From contig NZ_SHKS01000004.1 of assembly GCF_004217285.1 (NCBI RefSeq), forward strand, positions 310,001-374,000: 64,000 nt of DNA, read 5' to 3'. The notes beneath the pieces are model-generated. The model saw only the letters and a program-made list of their open reading frames with translations, made no database searches and was not told the DNA's origin. Source of the stretch: Streptomyces sp. BK239. Lineage in GTDB: Bacteria > Actinomycetota > Actinomycetes > Streptomycetales > Streptomycetaceae. A program made the translations under genes and the position numbers. The first letter of the stretch is position 1; each line of letters starts with the position of its first letter. This document shows, piece after piece, positions 42,460 to 52,463 of this stretch.

Positions 42460-43491
42460 CTAAGAACGCAGTTCCAGGGCGATGTGCGGGGACAGCGAGC
42501 GGAGGAAGTCGGCCGCGTCGAACATCTCGCCGGCGGAGGCGACGCCGACTGTCCTCGTCCGGCCCGTGAGGACGCGGTCGACCGCTTCGACGGCGAGGGG
42601 TGCGGTGACGGCATAGATGTCCTGGCCGACGGCCACGGCGCGCCGTTCGGTGCCGCCCAGGCGTACGACGACGTCGACGAGGAAGGTCTGGGCGGACCGC
42701 CCGTGTTCGTCGACCGCGGTGGGAGTCGGCGTGTCCGGTGCCGACACGCCCCTGGCCGCTTCGGTCGTCATGTAGGTGCGCACTTCGGGGATGGGCAGAT
42801 GGCTGGGGACGGTGACGACGTCGGCCATGGTGAACTCGCCGACGACGTCCCGGGGCCCCAGCGGGTCGGGGAAAGGCCACTGCAGGGTGGGCAGGTCGTC
42901 GTTGTGGTACTCCAGCCGTCCCTTCGTGAAACGGACACGGCGGCCGTTGCGCCGCTCGACGGAGACCTTGCCTGCGGCGCGCGTCCCGTCCGTGGGGGCC
43001 CAGCCGTTCAGTCCGTACGCGATGTGGGCCTCGTCCGCCTCGGTCCAGTCGCCCATCGCCGCGGTGGCCAGCAGGTCGCCGAGACCGCCGTAGAAGGCCA
43101 TCGCGGGGACGATCGCCGTCCCCGCGTCGCGGGCACGGTCCGCGAACTGCGCGAACGTGTCGGCGTTGGCCTCGATCTCGGCCGCCACATCGACGTACGG
43201 GATCCCGGCACGCAAGGCCGCCTCGATCGCCGGGGCGGCCGTCGTGGCGAAGGGACCCGCACAGTTGATGACGGCTGCCGCACCTGCCAGCGCCCGGTCG
43301 AGGGACGCCGGGTCGTCGACCGAAGCAGGGCGGACCTCGACTCCGGGGTACTCGTCCGCCAGCTCCTTCAGCTTGTGGGCGTCGCGGCCGGACAACACCG
43401 GGACGAACCCGCGCTCCCGAAGATGTGCCACCACGAACCGTCCGGTGTGCCCGTACGCGCCGTACACCGTCACCGTCTGCCCCGCCGCCAT
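42460..43491 (-). CDS. Saccharopine-dehydrogenase-like NAD(P)-binding oxidoreductase
   Basis: A 343-residue protein with an N-terminal Rossmann fold (TVTVYGAYGHTGRFV, 6-20; VINCAGPFATTA near 90) typical of the saccharopine dehydrogenase NADP-binding family and trans-acting enoyl reductases. The second half is the family's substrate domain. The reaction is unknown. GGGGAG precedes the ATG. It is divergent from the GlxA-type regulator with only about 100 bp between them, so that regulator likely controls it. Confidence 0.85.
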   Translation of the reverse strand: MAAGQTVTVYGAYGHTGRFVVAHLRERGFVPVLSGRDAHKLKELADEYPGVEVRPASVDDPASLDRALAGAAAVINCAGPFATTAAPAIEAALRAGIPYVDVAAEIEANADTFAQFADRARDAGTAIVPAMAFYGGLGDLLATAAMGDWTEADEAHIAYGLNGWAPTDGTRAAGKVSVERRNGRRVRFTKGRLEYHNDDLPTLQWPFPDPLGPRDVVGEFTMADVVTVPSHLPIPEVRTYMTTEAARGVSAPDTPTPTAVDEHGRSAQTFLVDVVVRLGGTERRAVAVGQDIYAVTAPLAVEAVDRVLTGRTRTVGVASAGEMFDAADFLRSLSPHIALELRS

Positions 43492-43580
43492 GACGTCTCC
43501 CCTGTGCTCGAACCGATCGACTACGAGGATCTTGGCGGGTTCGAAGACGCAACCGTGAGTGTCTGGAACGACATGCCCCA

Positions 43581-43586
43581 TACAAT
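43581..43586 (+). promoter_or_regulatory. -10 box TACAAT, eight bases before the regulator ATG
   Basis: TACAAT at 43581-43586 would put transcription start at about 43593-43594, that is, at the ATG itself, suggesting a leaderless mRNA. No convincing -35 box is seen. Confidence 0.45.
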
Positions 43587-43593
43587 TCCGGAC

Positions 43594-44559
43594 ATGAAAA
43601 CTGTCGCGCTGGCCGTCACCGACGGGATGCTGCACTTCGAACTGTCCGTGGCGCACGAAGTCTTCGGCTCCGCCCCGGCCGGAGTCACCGTCCCCTGGTA
43701 CGACGTCTCCGTCTGCGGGCCGGCCACGGTGCGGTTCGGCCGGTTCCGGCTGGAGCCCGACCACGGCCTCGACCGGCTCCGGGGCGCCGACACCGTGATC
43801 GTCCCCGGCTGGGCCGACGTCGACGTGGCCCCGCCCGTCGAACTGGTCGAGGCGGTGCGCGCGGCCCACGACGCGGGCGCCCGCGTGGTCTCCCTGTGCA
43901 CGGGTGCGTTCGTGCTGGCCGCCGCGGGTCTGCTGAACGGCAGGCGCGCCACCACCCATTGGGCGCACACCGACGTCCTGGCCGCCCGCCACCCCGACGT
44001 GGAGGTCGATCCGGACGTCCTCTACGTGGACAACGGCAGCGTGCTCACCTCCGCGGGCAAGGCCGCCGCACTCGACCTGTGCCTGCACCTCGTCCGCCTC
44101 GACCACGGCTCGTCGATCGCCAACGCCGTCGCCCGCCGCCTCGTCGTACCACCGCACCGAGCCGGCGGCCAGGCCCAGTTCGTCACCGCCCCGGTGCCCA
44201 CCCAGGACGACCACCCGCTCGCCGCCCTGCTCCCCTGGATCATCGAACGGCTCGACCAGGCGCTGACCGTGGAGGACCTGGCCCGCCACGCACGGATGAG
44301 CTCACGCCACCTGGGCCGCCACTTCCAGGCGGCGACCGGAACCACACCTCTGCAATGGCTGCTGACCCAACGCATCCGCCACGCCCAGGAACTGCTGGAG
44401 AAGACCGACGAGAGCATCGACGCCATCGCCGCGGCCACCGGCATGGGCACGGCCACGACCCTGCGCCGCCACTTCAACCGCACCCTCGGCGTGCCCCCGG
44501 ACACCTACCGCCGCACCTTCCGCTCCCGGACCGCCCCTTCCCCCGGAGTGACGTACTGA
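43594..44559 (+). CDS. GlxA-family AraC-type transcriptional regulator
   Basis: A 321-residue regulator: a DJ-1/PfpI-like domain (about 1-185, with VVSLCTGAFVLAAAGLL holding the nucleophile-elbow Cys region) followed by a double AraC helix-turn-helix (about 225-315, RHARMSSRHLGRHFQAATG and AAATGMGTATTLRRHFNRTLG). ATG 43594 is preferred because of the adjacent TACAAT box; an in-frame ATG at 43573 is possible. It is divergent from the saccharopine-dehydrogenase-like gene, its probable target. Effector unknown. Confidence 0.88.
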   Translation: MKTVALAVTDGMLHFELSVAHEVFGSAPAGVTVPWYDVSVCGPATVRFGRFRLEPDHGLDRLRGADTVIVPGWADVDVAPPVELVEAVRAAHDAGARVVSLCTGAFVLAAAGLLNGRRATTHWAHTDVLAARHPDVEVDPDVLYVDNGSVLTSAGKAAALDLCLHLVRLDHGSSIANAVARRLVVPPHRAGGQAQFVTAPVPTQDDHPLAALLPWIIERLDQALTVEDLARHARMSSRHLGRHFQAATGTTPLQWLLTQRIRHAQELLEKTDESIDAIAAATGMGTATTLRRHFNRTLGVPPDTYRRTFRSRTAPSPGVTY

Positions 44560-44575
44560 CATCGGATGCCGGGCA

Positions 44576-44609
44576 CTGTTGCCGCACGGGATCGCCTGGG
44601 CGGCAACAG
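44576..44609. terminator. Bidirectional terminator between converging genes
   Basis: A 10-bp perfect stem, CTGTTGCCGC and GCGGCAACAG with a 14-base loop, followed by GTTTCC on the plus side. It sits between the stops of the GlxA-type regulator (44559) and the minus-strand gene ending at 44636. Confidence 0.75.
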
Positions 44610-44635
44610 CGTTTCCTGGCAACCCACTTGAGCAC

Positions 44636-45790
44636 TCAACACCGCAACCGGGTTCGCTCCTGCTTGCGGTATGCGTCCAGGACGTCCTGGCGGAGCAGGA
44701 AGCCGAAGCCCGCGGACTCCAGTCGCAGGCCCAGTTGAGCCTCGTCGACACCCAAGTCGGCTGCGGTGTCCGCCAGATGCCAGTCCCTGGCCGCCAGCCG
44801 GCTGAGAAGGTGGCCGCGACGGACCTGGTTCTCCGACAGCCGGAACGTCTTGAGGTAGGCGATCCTGCCCCTGTCGTCGGTGATGGCCTCACCGATGTGG
44901 TTCTCCTGCTTGGGACGGAACGTCGGCAGGAAGCGGGAAAGGGTGAAGCGTTCCATCCGGTGGACCGTCTGCCAGGTGTACGTGTGCTCCAGCAGGCCGG
45001 CGGCCATGGCCGTGTCGTGAAAACGCGTCCAGGCGCGTTCCTGGTCGGCGACTGCCTTCCGCAGGTGGGCGAGGGAGCGGATCTGCGCGTCGGGTATGCG
45101 AGCCCGGAACTCCTGCACCAGCGGCATCAGCGTGGCGTAGTGGTGGATCAGTTCGCCGTACAGATCCTGCAGCAGGGTCGGGTGGAGCGCGCGGTAGTCG
45201 TCGGGATGCGGGACCGCGAACACGGCCGCGAGCGCGTCGGCGACGTAGAGCATCACGCCGCACTGGCCGGGGTGGATCTCGAAGACGCGCAGTGCGTCGC
45301 CGAGTCCGTGTACTTCGGCGCCCACGTACGCTTCTTCGACGCGAGGGGAGAGCCCTTGGCGGATCGCCCGCTGCGACCACTCCTCCCAGGCGATCGAGGG
45401 GCCGCCGAAGTGCAGTGCCAGGTAACCTTCCAGCGCCAGGTGCACCGGGAGGAACCGCAGCCGGTCCTTGGCCTGGCGACGGGCCATTCTGCGGTGGAAA
45501 CGCAGGCGCATCATGGCGGCGGGAGCCGCGTTGCCGCCGGCGGACATCTGGGTGCCGTAGGCGGCTGCCGGCGTACCGTCATCGGTCCACGTGGCGACGA
45601 ATCCGTGCGGGATGTAGGAGACATAGGCATGGCGTGGGCCGACCTCGACCAGACCTGCCGCGTCGCCGTAGAGCTCCGGGCGAAGACGGAGATCGTCGAG
45701 AGGTTCGTCGCGTACGAGCGGCACCAGGCGGACGGCGCCCCAGACCTGGGCGGGGCGCGTTTCCAGTCCGGTCAGGTCCAGCGTGGTCAT
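44636..45790 (-). CDS. ARPP-like protein with C-terminal Fis-type helix-turn-helix
   Basis: A 384-residue protein. The N-terminal 80 residues (RLVPLVRDEPLDDLRLR, AYVSYIPHGFVATW) resemble the ARPP domain that computational studies place in RNA-repair and conflict operons; this is from memory and needs a profile search. A helical middle follows, with RMARRQAKDRLRFLPVHLAL. The end (TAADLGVDEAQLGLRLESAG) is a Fis/LysR-like HTH as in operon regulators such as RtcR. It overlaps the vWA gene stop by ATGA, so the two proteins are made together. DNA- or RNA-binding adaptor role is inferred. Confidence 0.65.
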   Translation of the reverse strand: MTTLDLTGLETRPAQVWGAVRLVPLVRDEPLDDLRLRPELYGDAAGLVEVGPRHAYVSYIPHGFVATWTDDGTPAAAYGTQMSAGGNAAPAAMMRLRFHRRMARRQAKDRLRFLPVHLALEGYLALHFGGPSIAWEEWSQRAIRQGLSPRVEEAYVGAEVHGLGDALRVFEIHPGQCGVMLYVADALAAVFAVPHPDDYRALHPTLLQDLYGELIHHYATLMPLVQEFRARIPDAQIRSLAHLRKAVADQERAWTRFHDTAMAAGLLEHTYTWQTVHRMERFTLSRFLPTFRPKQENHIGEAITDDRGRIAYLKTFRLSENQVRRGHLLSRLAARDWHLADTAADLGVDEAQLGLRLESAGFGFLLRQDVLDAYRKQERTRLRC

Positions 45791-47226
45791 CGCGCCTGCT
45801 CGTGGTCGTGGCCGCTCAGCATGCGGGCAGCACGGGTGTCCATGTAAGTGATCAGTTCGGCCGGACCGGTCCGGCCTTCCGCGAACTGGGCGAGTTCCAC
45901 AAGAGCGGGAAGGTCCTCGGCGTCACGGATGCCCGCGGTGGGCACCGTCGCGGACAGTCGGCGCACGTCGAAGCCGACCGCGTCGTGGACGGGGTTGACG
46001 TGCACGACGCTGGTGCGACGCTCGGGGTCGAGCCGGGTCCGCCAGACGCGCAGCACTTCGGCCGCCAGACCGGGGGGTGCGTTGTCCCATCCGTCGGAGA
46101 CGATCACCAGCCTGGACGGGGCGGTGTCCAGCGCGTCGAGGATCCGCCGCCCCAGCGGCGTCGGGCCGTACGGACGGGTCAGCAGGGCGTCGGTCCGCCC
46201 CGACGTCCACAGCGCGGTGTAGTCGTCGGCGAGGGCTGCGAGCAGGTAGTGGCAGGCAAGGGCAACGGCCAGCGGTCGACGACGCTTGTGGGCGGAGCCG
46301 GAGGCGGAGAAGCTGTCGTCGAGGACGGCGGTGACCTTGCCCCAGCTGCCCTTGTGCGAGCCGGCCACCCGAGCCGCGGCCGACTGAAGGGCGTGGGTCA
46401 GCTCATGGCGTCGGCGCAGGCGGTCCGCGACCGACAGCGCCAGCACATAGGCTGCCAGCCTGGTCAGGGGCATTCGGGTCAGGTCCGCTTGTACATCTGT
46501 GGCCCCGCGCTGGTGCGCGGACTCCTGCAGCCGCAGGGTCTCCAGTCGGGTCATGCGGGGAGCCATGCGCTGGAGGAAGACGTCCCGGGGGATGCCGTGC
46601 TTGGCGGCGAAGCCCTCGGCGGCCGTGAAGGGCAGCTCGTACAGCGCAGCCTTCTCGTAGTGCGCGCGGCGCCATGTCTCCAGGAGGGGTGTCGCATAGC
46701 GCGTGCGGGTCAGCGGCGCGAAGACGAACGGTCCCAACTCCTCGGCGGCGGGGACCAGATGTGCGTGGCGAAGCGCCTGCTTGAGCCCGCTGCGGTACTT
46801 CACGGCATCGAACGCCAGGTCCGGGCGGGCGGACAGCCAGTCACGCATGATCGCGCGGGTGCGGCGGTTGTTCACCCTGGCCCGGCGCAGTGCGTCGAAC
46901 AGCCGGTACACGCGTTGCGGCGGCAGCATCGCCAGACGGGCCGCGATCAGACGGCCCTCGCTGCGACGCCGGCCGGCGGTGGCCTCATGGGCGGTCTCCA
47001 GCAGACGCCGGATGATGAGGCTCGCGTTGTGGTCGTTGATGTCGAGGGCAAGGACCCGGGCGTAGAGGTCACGGTAGTTGCCCAGCATGTACGCATGGAG
47101 AAAGTCCAACGACAGTCGCTGCTCGTCCGCGTCGCCGTGGAACTCACGCTGGCCGGTCGAGGTGATCGCCGCGTTGACGAAGAGCAGCACGTCCTCAGCG
47201 GCGATGAGGTCCCCGTACGAATCCAT
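45787..47226 (-). CDS. Helical-repeat plus vWA protein, TROVE/Ro60-like architecture
   Basis: A 479-residue protein from ATG 47226, chosen for the GAGGAAG six bases upstream (an open frame runs 30 residues further). Residues 1-290 are helical (HNASLIIRRLLETAHEATAG, MPLTRLAAYVLAL), like the HEAT-type ring of TROVE proteins. Residues 295-470 are a von Willebrand A fold with an intact metal site: DDSFS (DxSxS) near 301 and VSDGWDN near 377. Ro60/TROVE proteins bind damaged or Y-type RNAs, but similarity here is architectural, not strong in sequence. It forms an operon with the ARPP-like HTH gene. Confidence 0.68.
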   Translation of the reverse strand: MDSYGDLIAAEDVLLFVNAAITSTGQREFHGDADEQRLSLDFLHAYMLGNYRDLYARVLALDINDHNASLIIRRLLETAHEATAGRRRSEGRLIAARLAMLPPQRVYRLFDALRRARVNNRRTRAIMRDWLSARPDLAFDAVKYRSGLKQALRHAHLVPAAEELGPFVFAPLTRTRYATPLLETWRRAHYEKAALYELPFTAAEGFAAKHGIPRDVFLQRMAPRMTRLETLRLQESAHQRGATDVQADLTRMPLTRLAAYVLALSVADRLRRRHELTHALQSAAARVAGSHKGSWGKVTAVLDDSFSASGSAHKRRRPLAVALACHYLLAALADDYTALWTSGRTDALLTRPYGPTPLGRRILDALDTAPSRLVIVSDGWDNAPPGLAAEVLRVWRTRLDPERRTSVVHVNPVHDAVGFDVRRLSATVPTAGIRDAEDLPALVELAQFAEGRTGPAELITYMDTRAARMLSGHDHEQAR

Positions 47227-47428
47227 CCGAATCTTCCTCACGCGTGCGATGCCGGCCGGGGAATGGGGGCACGAGCTGCGAATCATTGCTTCATAGGCAG
47301 GTTCCGGAAGTCGCACCGGAGTCCCGCGGCCGGCGACAGGACGGTAACAGAGCGGGTGACAGGGCCTCCACTGACTTCCGTCACCGCCGGGCCCCCTGCT
47401 CGGCGACGGGTCGATCGGCCGCCTGGTG

Positions 47429-48646
47429 CTACGGCGAGGTGGGCAGATGCGTGCGGAGCACGAGCAGGGTGATCTCGCTGGGGGCGAAGACGCGGAACGG
47501 CGGGCCCCAGAAGCCGGTGCCGCGGCTGGTGTAGAGGAGGGTGCGGCTGCCGTGTCGGCTCAGGCCCGCGACGACGGGCTGGTCGATGCGGACCAGGTGG
47601 TGAAAGGGCCAGATCTGGCCGCCGTGGGTGTGACCGGACAGTTGGAGGTCGACGCCGGCGGCTGCCGCCCGGTCGACGAACTTGGGCTGGTGCGCCAGGA
47701 GCAGGACGGGCAGGCCGGGGTCGACGCCGTGCAAGGCTCCGGCGAGGTGGGCGCGGTGGCCCGCCAGGCCGGAGGACTCGGCGGTGACGTCGTCCACGCC
47801 GGCGACCACGAGGGTGTCGCCTCCGCGTTCCAGCAGCAGATGGCGGTTGCGCAGCGGCTCCCAGCCCAGTTCGTCCATCAGGTCGACCCAGCCCTGGGCC
47901 TCGCTGTAGTACTCGTGGTTGCCGGTGACGTACACCCGGGCCCGGGTCGCCCGCACGGCACCGAGTGGGGCGGCCTGGGCGCGGCGGCGTTCGGCCGTCC
48001 CGTCCGCGATGTCGCCGGTGTGGCAGACCAGGTCGGCTTGCAGGGTGTTCACCGTCTCGCACACCCGTGCCGACCAGCGGGCGCGGTCGAGTGGGCCGTA
48101 GTGGGTGTCGGTGATGAGGACGACGCGGAGGCCGTCCAACCCGGGGCCCAGCCGGGGGAGTCGCACGTCGAGCCGGCGCACGCGTGGCACGCGGCGGGCC
48201 TCGGCGTACCCCCATGCGAGCAGTACGGCGGTCACGCCGAGGACGGCCCAGGCGACGATCCGGGCCCGGTCCTGGCTTTCGCCGACGCCGGCCACGGCCA
48301 GGGCCGGCCTCAGGAGGACGCCGAGCAGGACGGACCAGGTGAACAAGACCCAACTGGCGCCCAGGAGGGTGTCACCGGTGATCGCCGCCCGGTCCTGCTG
48401 GCGCCGGCCGTGGCCGCGCGCCATCGCGAGCGGCATACCGATGAGGCCCAGGGCGAACAGGGCGGTGCCGGTCAGAGAGACGGGCAGCGGCCAGTGCTGG
48501 CCGCTGTGCAGGAGCACCCAGCAGGGCACGGCCCACAGCAGGACGGGGGCGATCAGGGGGATGTAGCGCATCAGGCGGTGCAGTCGGCTCTTCCGCAGCG
48601 CTGGCGCCTCACCCTCTCCGGGCCGGGTGCTGCTGGTGTCGGTCAC
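47429..48646 (-). CDS. Membrane-anchored metallophosphoesterase
   Basis: A 405-residue protein from GTG 48646 (GGGAGGG upstream). Four hydrophobic helices (about 28-48, 55-75, 98-120, 130-150) anchor a C-terminal calcineurin-like phosphoesterase with all metal motifs: DTHYG, GDIADG, GNHEYY, AHQP and GHTHGGQ. It belongs to the YkuE-like group that hydrolyses lipid or nucleotide phosphoesters; the real substrate is unknown. It is transcribed in the same direction as the vWA operon but separated by 202 bp. Confidence 0.88.
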   Translation of the reverse strand: MTDTSSTRPGEGEAPALRKSRLHRLMRYIPLIAPVLLWAVPCWVLLHSGQHWPLPVSLTGTALFALGLIGMPLAMARGHGRRQQDRAAITGDTLLGASWVLFTWSVLLGVLLRPALAVAGVGESQDRARIVAWAVLGVTAVLLAWGYAEARRVPRVRRLDVRLPRLGPGLDGLRVVLITDTHYGPLDRARWSARVCETVNTLQADLVCHTGDIADGTAERRRAQAAPLGAVRATRARVYVTGNHEYYSEAQGWVDLMDELGWEPLRNRHLLLERGGDTLVVAGVDDVTAESSGLAGHRAHLAGALHGVDPGLPVLLLAHQPKFVDRAAAAGVDLQLSGHTHGGQIWPFHHLVRIDQPVVAGLSRHGSRTLLYTSRGTGFWGPPFRVFAPSEITLLVLRTHLPTSP

Positions 48647-48784
48647 GCTTGCCCTCCCTGACGAGGCCGCCGTCCCGCGCACTGTATCCGGTCGCCCCCG
48701 ACCCGTCCGGACCGGCGTTCATGGGCAGCCCCGGCACCGGCGAGCGTGACCGGGCGGGCCCGGCCTTCGGCCGAGCCCGCCACG

Positions 48785-48805
48785 CCGGCTCCGTACCGGA
48801 GCCGG
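48785..48805 (-). terminator. Terminator of the GH62 gene
   Basis: A 9-bp perfect stem, CCGGCTCCG and CGGAGCCGG with a TAC loop, 16 bp past the GH62 stop on the minus strand. Confidence 0.75.
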
Positions 48806-48820
48806 ACTCGTGTCACGCCG

Positions 48821-50287
48821 TCAGCGCTGCCGTGTCAGCAGGCCCGGGCGGTAGGGCAGGAGGCCGTAGTCGCCGCCGGAGTTGGGGCTGCGCCCCTGGT
48901 AGAGCAACTGCAGATGGCAGGGATCGACGGTCATGGTCTGGTCGGGGCCGGTGCGGATCAGTTCGCCGTGGCTGATGTCGTCGGTCCACGTGGCGCCGCT
49001 GTTGGCCTTGCCGGCGAAGGGGTTGCTCTCGGTCGCGGCCTGGGGTGTCCAGGAGCCGTTCAGACTGGTGGCCGTGAACGAGCGGAAGTAACGGTGGCCC
49101 TGCGAGCCGATCGCCTCGACGATCATGAGGTAGCGGTTCTGGCCCTGCAGCTTGTAGACCTGCGGGGCTTCGAACAGGTTGTTCGTCGTGTCGCTCATGA
49201 CCACTGTCGAGGTGGAGCCGAAGCTGCCCGGGAAGTTCCCGATCGGCATACCGGCCCGGTAGATCTTGCCGTTGTCACCGGCGAAGAACAGGTACATGTT
49301 CGTCCCGTCACCGATGAGCGTCTGGTCGATGGGTCCTGTTCCCGGGCCGGGGATGCTTCCCGAGAAGAGCACCTGCTGGGCCGACCAGCCATTGGGGTTG
49401 GTGGGGTCGCTCGACGTCCGGTAGGAGAAGGCGGTTCCGCCCCACTGGTAGGCGAGCACCCAGATGTTCTTCGGCGCGAAGTAGAAGAGCGTGGGCGCGA
49501 CGGTGGAAGCCGACATCGTGTTCTGGCCGGCCGAGGCCATCTCCGACCAGTCGGTGAACAGGCCGAAGTTCATCGAGCCCCAACGCGTCCCCGTGTCGTG
49601 CGTCGTCGCGTAGACGAGTTGCCTGCCGTTGTAGGGGACGACGGTGAAGTCCTTGAGCGAGACCCACCCCGGCTTGGGCTGGGCCAGCGCGCCCGTCGAC
49701 GTCCAGCGGTATGTCGAGGGAAGATCGCACGGGCCGGGGGTGCCGGCGCCGACCTTGACGAGCTGCCACTGCTGGTTGGTGCCGCCCCAGTCGTCGTACT
49801 GGACGATGTTCGCGTTGTCGGCGGTGGAGGCGCCTTGCACCTCGAGGGCTTTGTTGCTGTGGCGCGAGATGAGCCGAACGTAGCCGTCCGGGCTGTCGGC
49901 CGGCCGCCACTGCTGGTTGGTGCCGTTCAGGTCGGCCCACTGGACGATCGGGCCCCCGTTGGCGGTGGACCTGTTCTGGACGTCCAGGACCTTGCCCGAG
50001 TGGCGGGACACGATGCGGTACCAGCCGCCCCCGGAATCGACGAACTGCCACTGCTGCTGGTTCTGATCGTTCCTGGTCCATTGAGTGATGCGGGCGCCGT
50101 CGCCGGTCGCCATGTTGTAGACGTCCAAGGCCTTGCCGCTGTTGCGGTTGACCAGCACGTACGAGGCGTTGGGGTCTACGGTCGCCGCGCCGGCGGGCTG
50201 GGCACCGAGGAAGGTGGATACGAGCAGCAAAGGCGCGAGAACGGCGAGTAATCGCCTCATGCGGACCGGTGGGTGGCGAAACCACAT
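48821..50287 (-). CDS. Alpha-L-arabinofuranosidase, GH62 with N-terminal CBM13
   Basis: A 488-residue secreted enzyme. The signal peptide ([19 protein letters not shown]) ends near 35; a ricin-type CBM13 with QQW repeats covers 40-178; GH62 covers about 187-488 and closely follows S. lividans AbfB as I recall it. Catalytic residues: Asp213 (LKDFT), Asp321 (GPIDQT) and Glu373 (LFEAPQ). It removes arabinose from arabinoxylan. The ATG has a perfect AAGGAGG eight bases upstream. Leu13, in the signal peptide, is a TTA codon (50251-50249), so synthesis should need the bldA tRNA. Divergent from the GH10 xylanase. Confidence 0.94.
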   Translation of the reverse strand: MWFRHPPVRMRRLLAVLAPLLLVSTFLGAQPAGAATVDPNASYVLVNRNSGKALDVYNMATGDGARITQWTRNDQNQQQWQFVDSGGGWYRIVSRHSGKVLDVQNRSTANGGPIVQWADLNGTNQQWRPADSPDGYVRLISRHSNKALEVQGASTADNANIVQYDDWGGTNQQWQLVKVGAGTPGPCDLPSTYRWTSTGALAQPKPGWVSLKDFTVVPYNGRQLVYATTHDTGTRWGSMNFGLFTDWSEMASAGQNTMSASTVAPTLFYFAPKNIWVLAYQWGGTAFSYRTSSDPTNPNGWSAQQVLFSGSIPGPGTGPIDQTLIGDGTNMYLFFAGDNGKIYRAGMPIGNFPGSFGSTSTVVMSDTTNNLFEAPQVYKLQGQNRYLMIVEAIGSQGHRYFRSFTATSLNGSWTPQAATESNPFAGKANSGATWTDDISHGELIRTGPDQTMTVDPCHLQLLYQGRSPNSGGDYGLLPYRPGLLTRQR

Positions 50288-50370
50288 GAGAGGGCCTCCT
50301 TTTGTGGGGGCGGGGTGAGGTGACCCCGATGAACCACGGAGCGGACTCCCGGGACGAGGAGGGGGGATCT

Positions 50371-50381
50371 CGAAACATTCG
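50371..50381. promoter_or_regulatory. CGAAACATTCG element upstream of GH62
   Basis: Identical 11-mer to the one upstream of the GH11 xylanase (29724). It is 84-94 bp upstream of the GH62 start, in the likely promoter area. Confidence 0.6.
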
Positions 50382-50575
50382 AAAATCTCCCGGAAGCTTT
50401 GACGTCACAAGCTAGGAATGTTGGGCCCTCTGGTCAAGGTCTGTCGCGGATCTGTCCACAAAAAGCGCCTCCCTTCGGCCGGGCAAGCTGTCGAACCGGC
50501 CGGCAACGCGGCCCCGGCCCGGCGGTATCCGTCGACGACGCCGCCCTGGGCTCGCCCCTCGGCTTGCCGAGATCC

Positions 50576-50586
50576 CGGAAGTTTCG
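50576..50586. promoter_or_regulatory. CGGAAGTTTCG element (reverse CGAAACTTCCG)
   Basis: One base from CGAAACTTTCG when read on the minus strand. A GAAATTTC palindrome (50598-50605) lies just beside it. Both are in the GH62/GH10 divergent region. Confidence 0.5.
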
Positions 50587-50618
50587 GTCGAGGGATCGAA
50601 ATTTCTTCTGCGGTGAGT

Positions 50619-50638
50619 ATTGACGATGCATCGTCAAT
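50619..50638. promoter_or_regulatory. 20-bp perfect palindrome upstream of GH10
   Basis: ATTGACGATGCATCGTCAAT is a perfect 20-bp palindrome and the longest uninterrupted one noted in this window. It includes TTGACG, a -35-like hexamer, and lies 355 bp before the GH10 ATG. A dimeric repressor site is likely. Confidence 0.65.
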
Positions 50639-50839
50639 GCCTCAATCATCCCTGGCTGAGGAGCCGCTCACAGTTCGCGACGTCGAACCGATTCAGTGCC
50701 GCAGAGCAGATCCAGGCACAGCTGCACGACAGATCAGCACACCAAAGCCTGCGCCACCCCTTCACGTTCCACCCGCCGTACGTCACCCGACGACCGGCCG
50801 AGTGCCGTCCGTGCCGGTCGAGATCGTCCCGTCCCCTGA

Positions 50840-52432
<1,593 letters not shown>

Positions 52433-52463
52433 TCGGACCTGACACGAACGAAAGGGTGAATCG

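Noticed and set aside
33707..47226. Prophage or integrative element carrying the unusual TerD/ATPase/vWA genes
   Set aside because: No integrase, tRNA attachment site, direct repeats or structural phage genes are visible, and base composition is like the rest.
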